Notes: generated from the letters alone by a model not told the origin. A stretch of DNA of 64,000 nt from Triatoma infestans (GCA_011037195.1 JAAEAF010000646.1:18027-82026); one strand, 5' to 3'; numbered from the stretch's first letter, positions 50,901-55,749 are shown. A program made the numbers and translations.

Positions 50901-51668
50901 GTAGGTTACGTTATATAACCACAACTATTCTACTCACCATTTGGCTCGTATTGATATCACACTAGAACCCCAATGTTCCTGTTCTTCGCCGGATTTACCT
51001 GACGCCAACCATATAATACTGGGTTGTAACAAATACACGCAAGAAAGAGATAAGTTGTAGGACGCTATAATCGCTACTACTTAAAAATCCCTAAAAAAAT
51101 CCGCTTCCAGCCAATCTACTCACGTTCTCAAACAGCAAGATTTCGACCTATATTTAGCTCTATATAATTTCATTAAAGTAAACAATATTAAACTATAAAC
51201 CTATAAATTACTGTTTAATAGATTTGTAATAATAGAATCGAAAAGCGATCATTTCAGGTTAACAAAATTGGTAATTAAAAATATATGAATATAGCTGGCT
51301 GTTAGCAACAAGCACGAGACCAACAAAAAAAAAAAAAAAATCCCAATAAACAATGGTTTTGCATCATCATTTCTGCACCGCAAGGTGCAAACGAGGCTAG
51401 AAAGTTTTATAATGAAAATGAATTTTTTTCAGAAAAAGGCATAGATAGTCAAGGAAGTACGTAAAATAATGGTTTCCTACCATTATCGTAAAGTTACATA
51501 GATATATATAATTTAAAAATAATACAAATAAATTTTAAGCGCACATACATACCTCTATGTATTTTGGATTCGTAATTCCTACACTAAGTAGTCTAGGTCC
51601 AATCCAAAATTTACACAATCCAATTGAACTGTATTCATTACACAAACTAGTTATAAGGGCAAAAGCAT
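14069..51668 (-). CDS. Cytochrome P450, CYP4 clan; ten exons over 37.6 kb, N-terminal exon not found
   Basis: Haem-thiolate monooxygenase, probably microsomal; substrate unknown. Exons, 5' to 3': 51553-51668, 29164-29251, 27429-27617, 26606-26675, 25418-25547, 20488-20527, 20285-20397, 16347-16584, 15683-15865, 14069-14229. All have GT/AG borders and compatible phases, giving about 442 codons with no stop. Landmarks in order: FWIGPRLLSV near the start; WEELRKPLNKML (C-helix); AGFDTS across an exon junction (I-helix, oxygen activation); KEVMRL (ExxR); FYPDHF (PxxF); FSWGPRSCPG (haem Cys); YSLLLEVSQGYMVRIKPR at the end. CYP4 proteins are about 500 residues, so roughly 55 (membrane anchor and proline hinge) are missing. 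The 22-kb intron between the first two exons holds many transposons. Clan is read from motifs, not from a tree. Confidence 0.9.
14390..14760 (+). repeat. Possible solo LTR remnant
   Basis: GC-richer than its surroundings. Begins near TGTTCGAATATGTCAG and GGCGCCATCTGTTAG and contains AATAAAAGAG near the other end, an LTR-like layout. No partner LTR, primer site or target duplication was found. Confidence 0.3.
14985..15220 (+). mobile_element. tRNA-derived SINE (family 1), copy 1
   Basis: A box GATTGGTTAGCGTAATGG, B box GGGTTCAAGTTC, a middle with GAGAGAACTGTATCC and GGAGGCCGGCAGTGCACTG, and a tail GGGCGCCAATGACCATAG leading to an A-rich end. Same family as 26746-26985 and 31964-32203. It lies in the last P450 intron. 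Confidence 0.8.
15235..15680. other. Intronic AT-rich DNA, no feature recognised
   Basis: Within the last P450 intron; no frame or repeat identified. Confidence 0.5.
15683..15865 (-). CDS. P450 exon i (meander and haem loop)
   Basis: Encodes EEYRLPKGSTAFI, LHRDPTLW, FYPDHFLPEE and FPFSWGPRSCP. The Cys is the haem ligand; the split Gly codon is completed by the last exon (FxxGxRxCxG kept). The residue after Cys is Pro, where CYP4 proteins usually have Ile or Val. Confidence 0.93.
16347..16584 (-). CDS. P450 exon h (I-helix to K-helix)
   Basis: Starts GFDTSAVTASYILLMLAIF, the oxygen-binding helix, then PEHQEAVYKEQVEILGED, MEYLTRIMKEVMRLFSPIG (ExxR = EVMR) and RRLTNDIEL. Acceptor ATATTACAG, donor GTAAGA. 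Textbook CYP4-type spacing. Confidence 0.93.
16677..17011 (+). repeat. LTR-like repeat, copy 1
   Basis: Starts TGTAACGCTGCCACTAG, ends AAACGTTACA, and carries AACAATAAATTGG with an AATAAA signal about 90 bp from the end. An inverted relative lies at 60297-60668 with the same GTGCCATCTAGGAGA start block and the same AATAAA block. It may be a solo LTR or TRIM of about 335 bp. No coding frame. Confidence 0.55.
17330..18690 (-). pseudogene. RTE-like LINE remnant (reverse transcriptase)
   Basis: Minus-strand fragments in order: HLHHLFIDLKQAYDSLDRG (catalytic Asp), EEGLRQGDLLSPMLFNLAL, then HVAYADDVVLSTRTLLAF (YADD), then decaying C-terminal sequence to about 17330. Stops and frameshifts break every part. 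It lies in the P450 intron between exons g and h. The clade is tentative. Confidence 0.75.
18943..19801 (-). mobile_element. mariner transposon, internally deleted, TA target
   Basis: Inverted ends begin CGAGKGTCATTCAATAAG (left at 18943, right read inwards from 19801) and extend past CTGTAGCT. Both sides are flanked by TA. At 859 bp it is shorter than a full mariner (about 1.3 kb). A longer relative is at 52907-54709. Confidence 0.85.
19059..19456 (-). pseudogene. mariner transposase, N-terminal part fused to C-terminal scrap
   Basis: Encodes the helix-turn-helix DNA-binding region (ITVGRIAKEVYASVGTVHNV) and SFAKWLPRQLTDAHK, then jumps to the late segment EILPHPPTAP by an internal deletion. 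The DD34D catalytic centre is lost. Confidence 0.8.
19905..19937. repeat. TA microsatellite
   Basis: About 16 TA units. Confidence 0.9.
20285..20397 (-). CDS. P450 exon g
   Basis: Acceptor TTGTATTGTAG and donor GTAAGT. Encodes DSPPAFYADVLLQRAKEY and TWEETGRLAADFFVA. The final Ala is the first residue of the I-helix motif completed by the next exon. Only 90 bp of intron separate it from exon f. Confidence 0.85.
20488..20527 (-). CDS. P450 exon f (40-nt mini-exon)
   Basis: Encodes VLQARIEHRKKLG with donor GTAGGT; the split codon completes as Glu in the next exon, giving KKLGEDIDS. Compare VIAERK in CYP4. A decayed relative lies at 7283-7323. Confidence 0.75.
20594..21090 (-). repeat. Unclassified 1-kb transposon-like repeat, copy 1 (internally deleted)
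   Basis: Starts with ACTTTCTCTTACTCC and ends with GGAGTAAGAG, then a GTGTGA...TCACAC hairpin. Inside are a TG microsatellite and the block CAGCATAGCTCAAAA. Other copies: 23421-25211, 29750-30429, 31037-31910, 51771-52766, 54749-55744. Confidence 0.8.
21095..21440. other. AT-rich DNA, no feature recognised
   Basis: Homopolymers and TA runs only. Confidence 0.5.
21449..22436. repeat. Unclassified dispersed repeat, copy B
   Basis: Matches 2780-3640 over most of its length. Short imperfect inverted ends (GTGGTGGCCGGTG near 21456; inverted GTGGCGGCTGGTG near 22240) suggest a non-autonomous DNA element, with the GACATGAGAGATA block beyond it also shared with copy A. Confidence 0.6.
22437..22800. 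repeat. Partial tandem duplicate of the same dispersed repeat
   Basis: Repeats the GCTGCCCGGCAAGCAGC, AATTGGGTCACATT and GGAAATAACCGAATATGA blocks immediately after copy B, then diverges. Confidence 0.6.
23085..23420. repeat. Diverged relative of the 1-kb repeat
   Basis: Starts ACTTTCTCTTACATC and contains GTAAAAGTAAG and a terminal TTGTGTATAAC, echoing the 1-kb family at low similarity. Confidence 0.35.
23421..25211 (+). repeat. 1-kb transposon-like repeat, copy 2, split by a LINE
   Basis: Left end GGTGTGAAACACTCACAC and ACTTTCTCTTACTCC at 23422-23455; right end CTTACTAGGAGTAAG and AGAAAGTA at 25191-25211. The internal CA/GA microsatellite is interrupted by a LINE fragment (24295-25044). 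An internal part is tandemly repeated (TTCCGGTTAT and TTCCGGTTGAG blocks). Confidence 0.8.
24295..25044 (+). pseudogene. R1/I-group LINE, 5'-truncated copy in a CA microsatellite
   Basis: Starts inside RNase H (TRGTAGNERADFLAK), loses one base in an A run near 24355, then continues for 155 codons: SHFPLTFLRNTMRER, RVKLGDWRPSYKVTQLLSGHG, then CPCDP and DHLILDCSLLEVAR, the C-x-C...H...C ending. A short 3' UTR and a 12-A tail end at 25044. Both flanks are microsatellite (CACAGAGAGA left, ACACAGAGACAC right). Confidence 0.75.
25418..25547 (-). CDS. P450 exon e
   Basis: Acceptor GATTTACAG and donor GTATGA. Encodes CVEAMYNVVGNILNLVYF and TKSGKDLKKLSRNFWKIT, matching the F-helix to G-helix region of CYP4 (compare LTKRGREF). 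Phase joins d and f cleanly. Confidence 0.75.
25575..25690 (-). repeat. Direct duplicate of 26523-26640 (end of P450 exon d plus intron), decayed
   Basis: The block TAATGCTTAAAATGTAAATAAAA followed by ATACCTTT recurs about 950 bp away. The second copy contains the end of exon d and its donor; this copy's exon part (TTATAAAAAG before GTATT) has drifted. Confidence 0.6.
26365..26405 (+). ncRNA. Hammerhead-ribozyme-like motif 1
   Basis: TTCCC, then ATGATGA, a GGCA/TGCC stem (26378-26381 with 26389-26392), GAAACGTC and GGGAA. The outer TTCCC/GGGAA helix and inner stem fit a type I hammerhead with a tiny helix III. The first core base is A instead of C and one base is bulged, so activity is doubtful. 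Confidence 0.45.
26606..26675 (-). CDS. P450 exon d
   Basis: A 70-nt exon encoding SNFGYDMNEL and YNMYGLME between a TTTATTTAG acceptor and a GTATTT donor. It occupies the place of the ETAMG segment of CYP4. This segment is variable in the family, so the support is mainly phase and position. Confidence 0.65.
26746..26985 (+). mobile_element. tRNA-derived SINE (family 1), copy 2
   Basis: A box ATGTGGTTAGCTTACTGG, B box GGGTTCGAGTCC, shared middle GAGAACACTGTCCGGAGG, tail GGGCGCCCAATGACCACAG and an A-rich end. It lies in the P450 intron between exons c and d. Confidence 0.88.
27429..27617 (-). CDS. P450 exon c (C-helix)
   Basis: Acceptor TTATGCTTAG and donor GTAAGT. Starts GKKWEELRKPLNKML, with the conserved W and R that contact the haem propionates, and ends NFFLDTIC. 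Its phase fits exons b and d. Confidence 0.88.
27719..27751 (-). ncRNA. Hammerhead-like motif 2, decayed
   Basis: Minus strand CTGAAGATGGATG, ATCC, AAAACC. Same family as motif 3; GAAAC has become AAAAC. Confidence 0.3.
27875..28954 (-). mobile_element. hAT-like non-autonomous element (CAGTGGCGGCT family), copy 2, one end damaged
   Basis: Inverted relative to 10415-11479: CAGTGGCGGCTACTGG at 27875, GCGACTGAACCCCCAG next, and CATATCCAAGTCAGGAGCC at the far end, where the last bases of the repeat are lost. It lies in the P450 intron between exons b and c. Confidence 0.7.
28968..28997 (+). ncRNA. Hammerhead-like motif 3, core intact
   Basis: CTGATGA (28968-28974), GAAAC (28988-28992) and GTC (28995-28997) in type I order, the conserved hammerhead core. 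The stem between CTGATGA and GAAAC is weak here (GGA against TTT). Confidence 0.4.
29164..29251 (-). CDS. P450 exon b
   Basis: Acceptor TTTTAACAG and donor GGTAATA. Encodes TILSSPDALRKDPVYHF and GLIGNGLFVRN, the B-helix to C-helix stretch (compare LGNGLLTSSG in CYP4). Phase 0 in, one base out. Confidence 0.85.
29334..29371 (-). ncRNA. Hammerhead-like motif 4, decayed
   Basis: Minus strand CCTTGAAAATGATAAGGAAA, then CGAAAGGCTGGCATAATTG. The last string is shared with motif 7 (GCATAATTGAA). Confidence 0.25.
29750..30429 (+). repeat. 1-kb transposon-like repeat, copy 3
   Basis: Left end TGAAACACTCACAC and ACTTTCTCTTACTTTC; right end CTTACTAGGAGTAAG and AGAAAGTA; CA tract at 30288-30304. Shorter than copy 5 by an internal deletion. 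Confidence 0.8.
30506..30735 (+). mobile_element. tRNA-derived SINE (family 3)
   Basis: A box GGTCTAGTGGCTAGCGCAC and B box GGGGTTCGATTTCC at tRNA-like spacing; body with GATAGCGAAAGCCGG and CGTCTGGTAAGCCTTGG; ends in a TTAGGTTTAGGTTTA repeat. Confidence 0.6.
31037..31910 (-). repeat. 1-kb transposon-like repeat, copy 4
   Basis: Starts ACTTTCTCTTACTCC, TG microsatellite at 31160-31184, CAGCATAGCTCAAAAACG block, ends AAGAGAATGTTGTGTGAGTG. Confidence 0.8.
31964..32203 (-). mobile_element. tRNA-derived SINE (family 1), copy 3, with 12-bp target duplication
   Basis: On the minus strand: TAGCTCACTGGTAGCGCGC, GGGTTCAAATCC, GAGAACACTGTCCGGAGG, and a tail with AATGACCACAGATGTTGAGG and an A-rich end. 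Flanked by AGCACATTGATG at 31952-31963 and 32204-32215, a perfect direct repeat. Confidence 0.92.
32549..32840 (-). pseudogene. Jockey-like LINE fragment (RT thumb region)
   Basis: Minus-strand reading: KRSKLTLTNKKMLYTALLAP, IWTYGIELYGTAK, LQSKIPRTVADAPFYVSN. It corresponds to the same region of the RT at 34864-35705 (IWTYGIKLWDSTK, LQSKILRTIVNAPFYVS). The palm catalytic motifs are missing. Confidence 0.72.
32900..33600. other. AT-rich DNA within the large P450 intron, no feature recognised
   Basis: TTTA/ATTT runs and short frames only. Confidence 0.5.
33690..34125 (-). pseudogene. Jockey-like LINE, 3' fragment
   Basis: Minus-strand frames read TKQTLLRPIWTQYGAELYG, then RFLIEPFVNDLIHTRFQKFH, VHPNP and RRLKRRWPRDLL, in two frames. 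This is the ORF2 end of the same Jockey family as 4003-4311. Confidence 0.7.
34126..34860. other. AT-rich DNA; possible decayed LTR-like stretch, otherwise nothing
   Basis: No frame seen. A minus-strand stretch ending GACAATAAAGTACATTT resembles an LTR polyadenylation region, but no second copy was found here. Confidence 0.3.
34864..35705 (-). pseudogene. Jockey-like LINE, reverse transcriptase part of ORF2, 5'-truncated
   Basis: A 254-codon frame (34940-35704) carries the RT centre: AGVPQGSILGPILYTIY, then LLIYADDTAIQSS with the YADD catalytic pair, FNRWNIKLNENKSQ, YLGLFIDKRINW and IWTYGIKLWDSTKRSN. The C-terminus continues in another frame to about 34864 with a stop (PDNLPGV then TAG). The endonuclease and the first RT motifs are missing. 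The largest Jockey copy here; not functional. Confidence 0.85.
35775..36060. other. Intronic DNA, no feature recognised
   Basis: No motif or repeat assigned. Confidence 0.4.
36072..37395 (+). pseudogene. mariner-family transposon remnant with broken transposase
   Basis: Frames in order: AAEFKRGR, a stop and frameshift, then STSIEGDPRDGRPKTATTV, KVYEIAKSVGISKERVWHIL (helix-turn-helix), TMDEMWFPHFTHESKQQS with the first catalytic Asp, AGGSAPKKAKTI and, after a shift, LNEKIREKKPAFGK. A run of about 23 A (36375-36397) interrupts the N-terminal part. Both borders carry GGGCAARATGGAAAGTTCT, but as direct rather than inverted copies. Confidence 0.78.
37400..37690. other. AT-rich DNA, no feature recognised
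   Basis: No repeat or frame assigned. Confidence 0.4.
37907..40715 (+). pseudogene. ORF1 (Gag-like) of element 3, interrupted
   Basis: Starts MSSDSGEKDLDLL then TGA. Later frames give VSYSPISNTN, NRYKLTDKSSYYVNIEGGEG, zinc knuckles RQCRKCLRFRHS, CEICFGEHTSQDC and CSGE...HKSTSKEC, then a Lys/Asn-rich tail (39000-39268). The C-terminus DALLNIGQSKAEDEADDASS reads through the LINE insertion at 39513-40651 once one duplication copy is removed. Many stops and shifts; RNA-binding protein of the LINE when intact. Confidence 0.75.
39513..40651 (+). mobile_element. 5'-truncated LINE in ORF1 of element 3, 12-bp target duplication
   Basis: Flanked by TATTGGACAAAG at 39501-39512 and 40652-40663, with an A-rich tail before the right copy. 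The frame 39475-40164 is a chimera: its first 12 residues (MKNNDALLNIGQ) are host ORF1, and the rest is LINE C-terminus (LKWWHKLLVM, DSLPRVCFLRLMELM, then CTLCKLKEPDSLEHFFLNC). That part is homologous to 57520-58180. It encodes no RT centre. Confidence 0.9.
41933..41971. repeat. CA microsatellite in the LINE leader
   Basis: About 19 CA units inside the 5' leader of element 2, downstream of GTCGTAAGAGGCGACTAAAG. Confidence 0.9.
42159..43673 (+). pseudogene. ORF1 of I-clade LINE element 2, one in-frame stop
   Basis: ATG at 42159 (MSEPSLKPTNS), then ITLQPYNPTSPPRKKARGG and FKLHKLI followed by TAA at 42450-42452. The same frame resumes at once with SILGKAKSIKKQGDGSICIE. Zinc knuckles: CYKCQQFGHTSQRC, CVCGKSAHEGEC, CVNCRGEHNARSSKC. 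The C-terminus is basic (KRKGRPKGKTYQ). It is a clear relative of 459-2174, which has Lys-Ser at the stop site. A single substitution silences it, so the copy is young. Confidence 0.88.
43918..47596 (+). pseudogene. ORF2 of I-clade LINE element 2: endonuclease, RT, RNase H; one stop, one frameshift
   Basis: Starts MCESIIQWNMRG. Endonuclease residues: QETK, GDFNSHN and SDHFPI; a TAA at 44527-44529 breaks the frame just before SDHFPI. A one-base frameshift lies near 45050. From there 44966-47596 is open: DTSPGLDGIPYAMLKNL, SSYRPISLTNCISKVLES, FFDLEKAFDTTW, GIPQGSVLSVTLF, LYVDDLAIYLS (RT catalytic Asp pair kept), FLGLILDSSMSWQEHL; then RNase H with TDGSKIDNGVGCAIY, TAEMYAIS, LSDSLS and HIGVTGNEKADKAAK; the end is CTWCRERLTVSHILEGC. 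The retained RNase H supports the I clade over Jockey or R1. Confidence 0.92.
48275..48310 (+). other. 3' recognition tail of element 2, shared with SINE family 1
   Basis: GGAGCGCTAATGACC, CAGCTGTCGATGCGC and an A-rich end. SINE copies end in GGGCGCCCAATGACC, CAGATGTTGATGCGC and an A-rich run at the same position. Confidence 0.7.
51553..51668 (-). CDS. P450 exon a (first recognised)
   Basis: Acceptor TTTTCAG and donor GTATGT. Starts with two bases of a split codon and ends in phase 0. Encodes ITSLCNEYSSIG, FWIGPRLLSV and TNPKYIE, the N-terminal beta-sheet region of CYP4 proteins (compare W-x-G-P and the D-P-x-x-I-E ending). Confidence 0.82.
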
Positions 51669-51770
51669 CTGAAAATGTAAAAAAAAAATGTTATGTTATA
51701 GTTTATACTTTTAATGTCTATTTACCCGCACTTTGTGCGGAAGCATTTTCCCCCACACGGTAAAAAAAAT

Positions 51771-52766
51771 CTGGTGTGAAACACTCACACAACTTTCCCT
51801 TACTCCTGTTCTCAAAATTATAATTGACAAAAGTTATAGAATGTGTACCAAATATAACGAAATTTGTCGAAAACTGAAAAAACTGTTCAGTAAAAGCGCA
51901 CTTCCGGCTTACAAATTTTCTTAAAACTTGGAATTTAGGCCATCTATTTATTTCTAACTAATTTTGTTTGGATGACAGAATTGTATAATCAACTATGATA
52001 CCACTTTAGAGGAAGCTGTAACCCCACCCCTCCCCTAAAAGTTCTCTTAAATGAATTTTCCCAGAGAAATGTTTTAAATAAAAGTTATAGACCTTTGTAT
52101 GTTTAGTTTATATATGTTGTTGCAAGAAAATCGTCGGAGTCATTTTCGAGAAAATCGCGAAAAAGTGAAAAAATTATTTAGTAAAGTGGTAAAGTAAACG
52201 CACTTCCGGTTATCCGATTTTTTTCAAACTCGGAATTTCAACAACATATTTAATTCTAATTAACATTATTTAGATGACAGAATTGTCTAATAAACTGAAA
52301 TAGCAGTTTAGATGAAAACCTAACCCCACCCCTCCCCCAGAAGTGCCCTTAAATGAATTTTCCTGGAGAAATGTTTCAAATAAAAGTTGTAGCTCTTTGT
52401 ATGTGTAGTTGATATAGCAAGTTTAAAGAAAATCTTCGGAGCCATTTTTGAGAAAATTGCAAAAACGTAAAAAAACAACTAGTAAAGTGGTATTTCCGGT
52501 TGAGGAATATTGACACTAACGCACCGGCAGATCCCAGGTGAACCTAACGTAATATCAAGTTTGAACTTTTCTACAATTTTTTCGTTTTGGAGCTATGCTG
52601 GTTCACTTACATACACACACACGGACACACACACACACACAGACCATTTGCTAAAAACCACTTTTTTGGACTCAGGGGACCTCAAAACGGATATTTCCGG
52701 TGAAAACTCGATATCGAAAATTTGAAACGATTACAATACTTCCTCTTACTAGGAGTAAGAGAAAGT
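51771..52766 (+). repeat. 1-kb transposon-like repeat, copy 5 (most complete)
   Basis: Left: GTGTGAAACACTCACAC hairpin followed by AACTTTCCCTTACTCC. Right: CTCTTACTAGGAGTAAGAG perfect hairpin, then AAAGTA. CA microsatellite at 52612-52642. No frame longer than about 70 codons. It lies just upstream of P450 exon a. Confidence 0.85.
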
Positions 52767-53266
52767 AAAAAGTCCCTAAACTAAATAACCAAGGTTCGAA
52801 TAATTTATTCAAGGAATAAATTATAGTTATCAAAATAGATCTCATTACATTCTACATTATTTCTTCTAAAGAATAACTGATGTGCACGTATAGAGCAATA
52901 TATTTACGAGGGTCATTCAATAACTAACCAGATAAATTGCTGCAGTTCAAACACGATTTATTTAATCTATACAAAACTTTGGCTAGTGTTTAATAGTGCC
53001 CCCCCAGCAACATTTATACACTTGTCCCATCGTTCTTCTAATCCAGTGATGGCAAACCTATGACACGCGTGTCAGTGCTGACACGCGAGCTCATTTTTGG
53101 TGACACGCATCTTCAAAGATAAAAAATTTCATAATCCAAAAAAAATATTTTTTTTCTGATAATGTAGCTCATATAAGTTAGCAACTCTCTCTGTTTACTA
53201 CATATTTTGTGTTTAGTTTGTTTCATGGAAATTATAAATACCGATTAACATTTTTTTTAAATTTTA

Positions 53267-53304
53267 TCCCTGAAAAAGACAATAAAATTGTCGAAACGTT
53301 GGGA
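53267..53304 (+). ncRNA. Hammerhead-like motif 5
   Basis: TCCC, TGAAAAA, a perfect six-pair stem GACAAT/ATTGTC (53278-53283 with 53287-53292), GAAACGTT and GGGA. The layout is that of motif 1. Confidence 0.4.
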
Positions 53305-53518
53305 GAAGATTTAAAAAAAAAGTGTACATTTTATTGACCGCTCCTCGAGATCTCCTTTAGTTGTTTTGCTAACAATTTTTTCATCCACATATTTTTGTGA
53401 GACATTGTTCTCAGCATTAAATAATATTTAGACACCGACATGCACAGAGCAAACTTAGTTTTCACAGTCAAGTTTGCTCTGTACAAGTCTGTGTTGTCGC
53501 ACTGTCTGAAAAACGCAT

Positions 53519-53548
53519 CCTGAAGATGGGCGAACGCCCGAAACCGGT
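53519..53548 (+). ncRNA. Hammerhead-like motif 6
   Basis: CTGAAGA (53520-53526), one bulged T, a perfect GGGC/GCCC stem with a GAAC loop, then GAAACC and GGTC. The core fits CUGANGA...GAAA, where the N position is free. Confidence 0.42.
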
Positions 53549-53934
53549 CGATGACCACAAAATGAAGCAGGCTACCACGGAAAATGTCTCTGATGCTTTC
53601 CAGCTCTGCGGAACCAACCACCACACCAAAAAAGTCACTAATTTTTCATATATATTTATTTTCTAATAATTGTATAAATTTATATTGTTTTTCTGTTTTT
53701 GTTCAATTATATTTTATATATATATTACTTGATTTTGTATGTTAAGTGTCAATGAAATATGTAAGACAAGTCTCTAAATGTAAACTATTGGTTTCATAAT
53801 TTTGGCTTTTGTATTTTAAATGGCATTAAACACATAATTAACTTGATGAGTGACACGCCACGAGAATTATGTTTCTATTTTTCAAAATTTTGACACACCG
53901 AGCTCAAAAGGTTCGCCATCACTGTTCTAATCTG

Positions 53935-54160
53935 TGTATGCCACTGGCATAAAATTGTTTGGGATGAATCGCAAAACTCCTTTTGCACCTGATTTTTAAC
54001 TTCTTCATTTGATTGAAAATGTTTCCCACGTAGAGCCTCGTTAAGGGGTCCAAACAAATGGAAGTCCAATGGGGGGGTCCAGGGCTGTAGAAGGGATGTG
54101 GAAGGATCTCCCATCCCACTTTGTTATCGGATTTGAAACCTGGTTTTTTTGTGGGCATCC
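53935..54160 (-). pseudogene. mariner transposase, C-terminal fragment
   Basis: Two overlapping frames give WEILPHPFYSPG, LFGPLNEALRGKHFQSNEEV and KQFYASGIHRLEQ, the last third of mariner transposase. Shifted and incomplete. Confidence 0.75.
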
Positions 54161-54748
54161 TTAAGTGGTCTTGGAGCCCAGCAGCTTATTCTCAATAATG
54201 TTATGAACAGTAAAAATACTCGCGTGCACTTCTTCAGCTATCAGTTCAACAGTAATAGGCCTGTTGTTTTGAATTAACGCATTAATGCGAGATTCGACGG
54301 TGGAAGTTGCAACTTCAACCGCTACTCCACTTTGTTGCTCGTCACAGAAACTTACACGGCCACTTTTAAACTGTTCTACCCATTTTTAAACGTTCGAAAA
54401 GATTCAAACAATTATTCCCGTAAACTTTCAACACATTCTTTCGTGGATTTCACTACCTCGGGGTAGAAGTGTTGTGATATCAACTAAAAAATCTAATCAT
54501 TGAGCGTTGCTCTTTTGAGCTACAATACTCAAGCGGACTCGCCATTGTTAAATGAATACATTTGAGGTTATGCTTACCAAATACTCTCAAACATCTGTGA
54601 GAAACTAAGTACAAGGATGTCACCTGTCAGCACTGAAACTATTGTATTGATTAAACAAACTGTTTCTGAGCTATAGGGGTTTGTCTCGTTACTTATTGAA
54701 TGACCCTCGTAGGTTCCGACGAAATCGTTATATAAGTGTTTTTTTATT

Positions 54749-54861
54749 CACTTTCCTTTTTACTGCTGTAAGATGGTAGTAAGTACTGAGATTACTTAGA
54801 TAGTAAGATTTTCGAAACTGAGTTTTCACTGGAAAACTGATTTTGCTTTCTAGCAAATTGT

Positions 54862-54897
<36 letters not shown>

Positions 54898-55744
54898 TTG
54901 TATGTGAACAGCATAGCTCAAAAACGAAAAACCGTAGAAAGTTCAAACTTGATCTTCCGTTTAGTTATCACCATGGGATCTGACAGTTATCTGTCAAAAT
55001 TTCTCAACCGGAAGTACCACATTACCAGGTTTTTTTTGTTTTTTTTTTTTACTTTTTTGCGATTTTCTTAAAATGGCACCGTTGATTTTCTTCAAACATA
55101 GTATATCAATTACATTTACAAAGAGCTATAGCTTTTAATTCGAAACATTTCTCCGGGAAAATTCATTTAACGGCACTTTTTGGAGAGGGATGGGGTTAGG
55201 TTTTTATCTAAAGTGCTATTTCAGTGTATAAGACAATTTTGCCAACTAAATAATGTTAATTAAAATTAAATATATAGTTGAAATTTCGAGTTTGAAAAAA
55301 AATCGGATGCCTGAAAGATGACTTTACTAAATAATTTTTTCACTTTTTTTGCGACATTCTCAAAAATGGCTCCAACGATTTTCTTGAAACTTCAAATATT
55401 AACTACCCATACAAAGAGCTACAACTTTTATTTAAAATATTTCTCTGGAAAAATTCATTTAAGGGCACTTTTGGGGGAGGGGTATGGTTATGTTTTTCAC
55501 TAATATGCTATCACAATTGATTATAGAATTCTATTATCCAAACAAAATTAATTAGAAATAAATAGATGGCCAAAATCCCGAGTTTCAAGAAAAATTAGTA
55601 AACCGGAAGTGCGCTTTTACTGAAGAATTTTTTTTTTTTTCAGTTTTCGACGAATTTCATTAAATTTGGTACACAAACTATAAAATTTATCATTTATAAT
55701 TTTGAGAATTGGAGTAAGACAAAGTTGTGTGAATGTTACACAAA
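54749..55744 (-). repeat. 1-kb transposon-like repeat, copy 6
   Basis: Inverted relative to copy 5: CACTTTCCTTTTTACTGC at the left, TG microsatellite 54860-54895, CAGCATAGCTCAAAAACG block, GGAGTAAGAC at the right. Confidence 0.8.
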
Positions 55745-55749
55745 AATAT

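Larger units (their letters stand above)
40921..51198 (+). pseudogene. ORF2 (endonuclease-RT-RNase H) of element 3, split and decayed
   Basis: Left part (40921-41764): MIKIVQLNIRS, ISGYNIVRSNRSDGYGGTC, PVFICGDFNA, then ENSIPQIIKYQ. Right part (48365-51198): SHIPGYPPKPWWDSECKRAR, then RT blocks NTSPGMDNIHYPMLL, SYRPIALTS, EYQNGFRRQHSTLDALSN, LPQRGVLSPILFSIYT. The catalytic YADD position reads FAYDII, so one essential Asp is gone. RNase H (DPNGVGCSI) and a CSCSS...H...C ending follow. Stops occur in every part. Confidence 0.8.
37690..51340 (+). mobile_element. Old I-clade LINE (element 3), holding two younger LINEs
   Basis: The parts are ORF1 (37907-40715), ORF2 (40921-51198) and a 3' UTR ending in an A tail (51325-51340). 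Two insertions interrupt it: a truncated LINE at 39513-40651 and a full-length I-clade LINE at 41765-48364. With these excluded, the element is about 5.9 kb, normal for the clade. The 5' border is approximate and I found no target duplication. It is riddled with stops and lies in the P450 intron. Confidence 0.82.
53044..53924. mobile_element. Non-autonomous hAT element inside the mariner, 8-bp target duplication
   Basis: Starts CAGTGATGGCAAACC and ends GGTTCGCCATCACTG, a classic hAT inverted repeat. Perfect flanking repeats TTCTAATC (53036-53043 and 53925-53932). Subterminal TGACACGC strings occur at both ends. It carries two hammerhead-like motifs and no transposase. Confidence 0.92.
52907..54709 (-). 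mobile_element. mariner transposon, TA target, interrupted by a hAT-type element
   Basis: Ends CGAGGGTCATTCAATAA at both termini in inverted orientation, flanked by TA (52905-52906 and 54710-54711). Same family as 18943-19801. Without the 881-bp insertion at 53044-53924 and one duplication copy, it is about 0.9 kb. Confidence 0.87.

Noticed and set aside
53331..53624. 97-codon minus frame inside the hAT element
   Set aside because: It is antisense to hammerhead-like motif 6, in non-coding transposon DNA.
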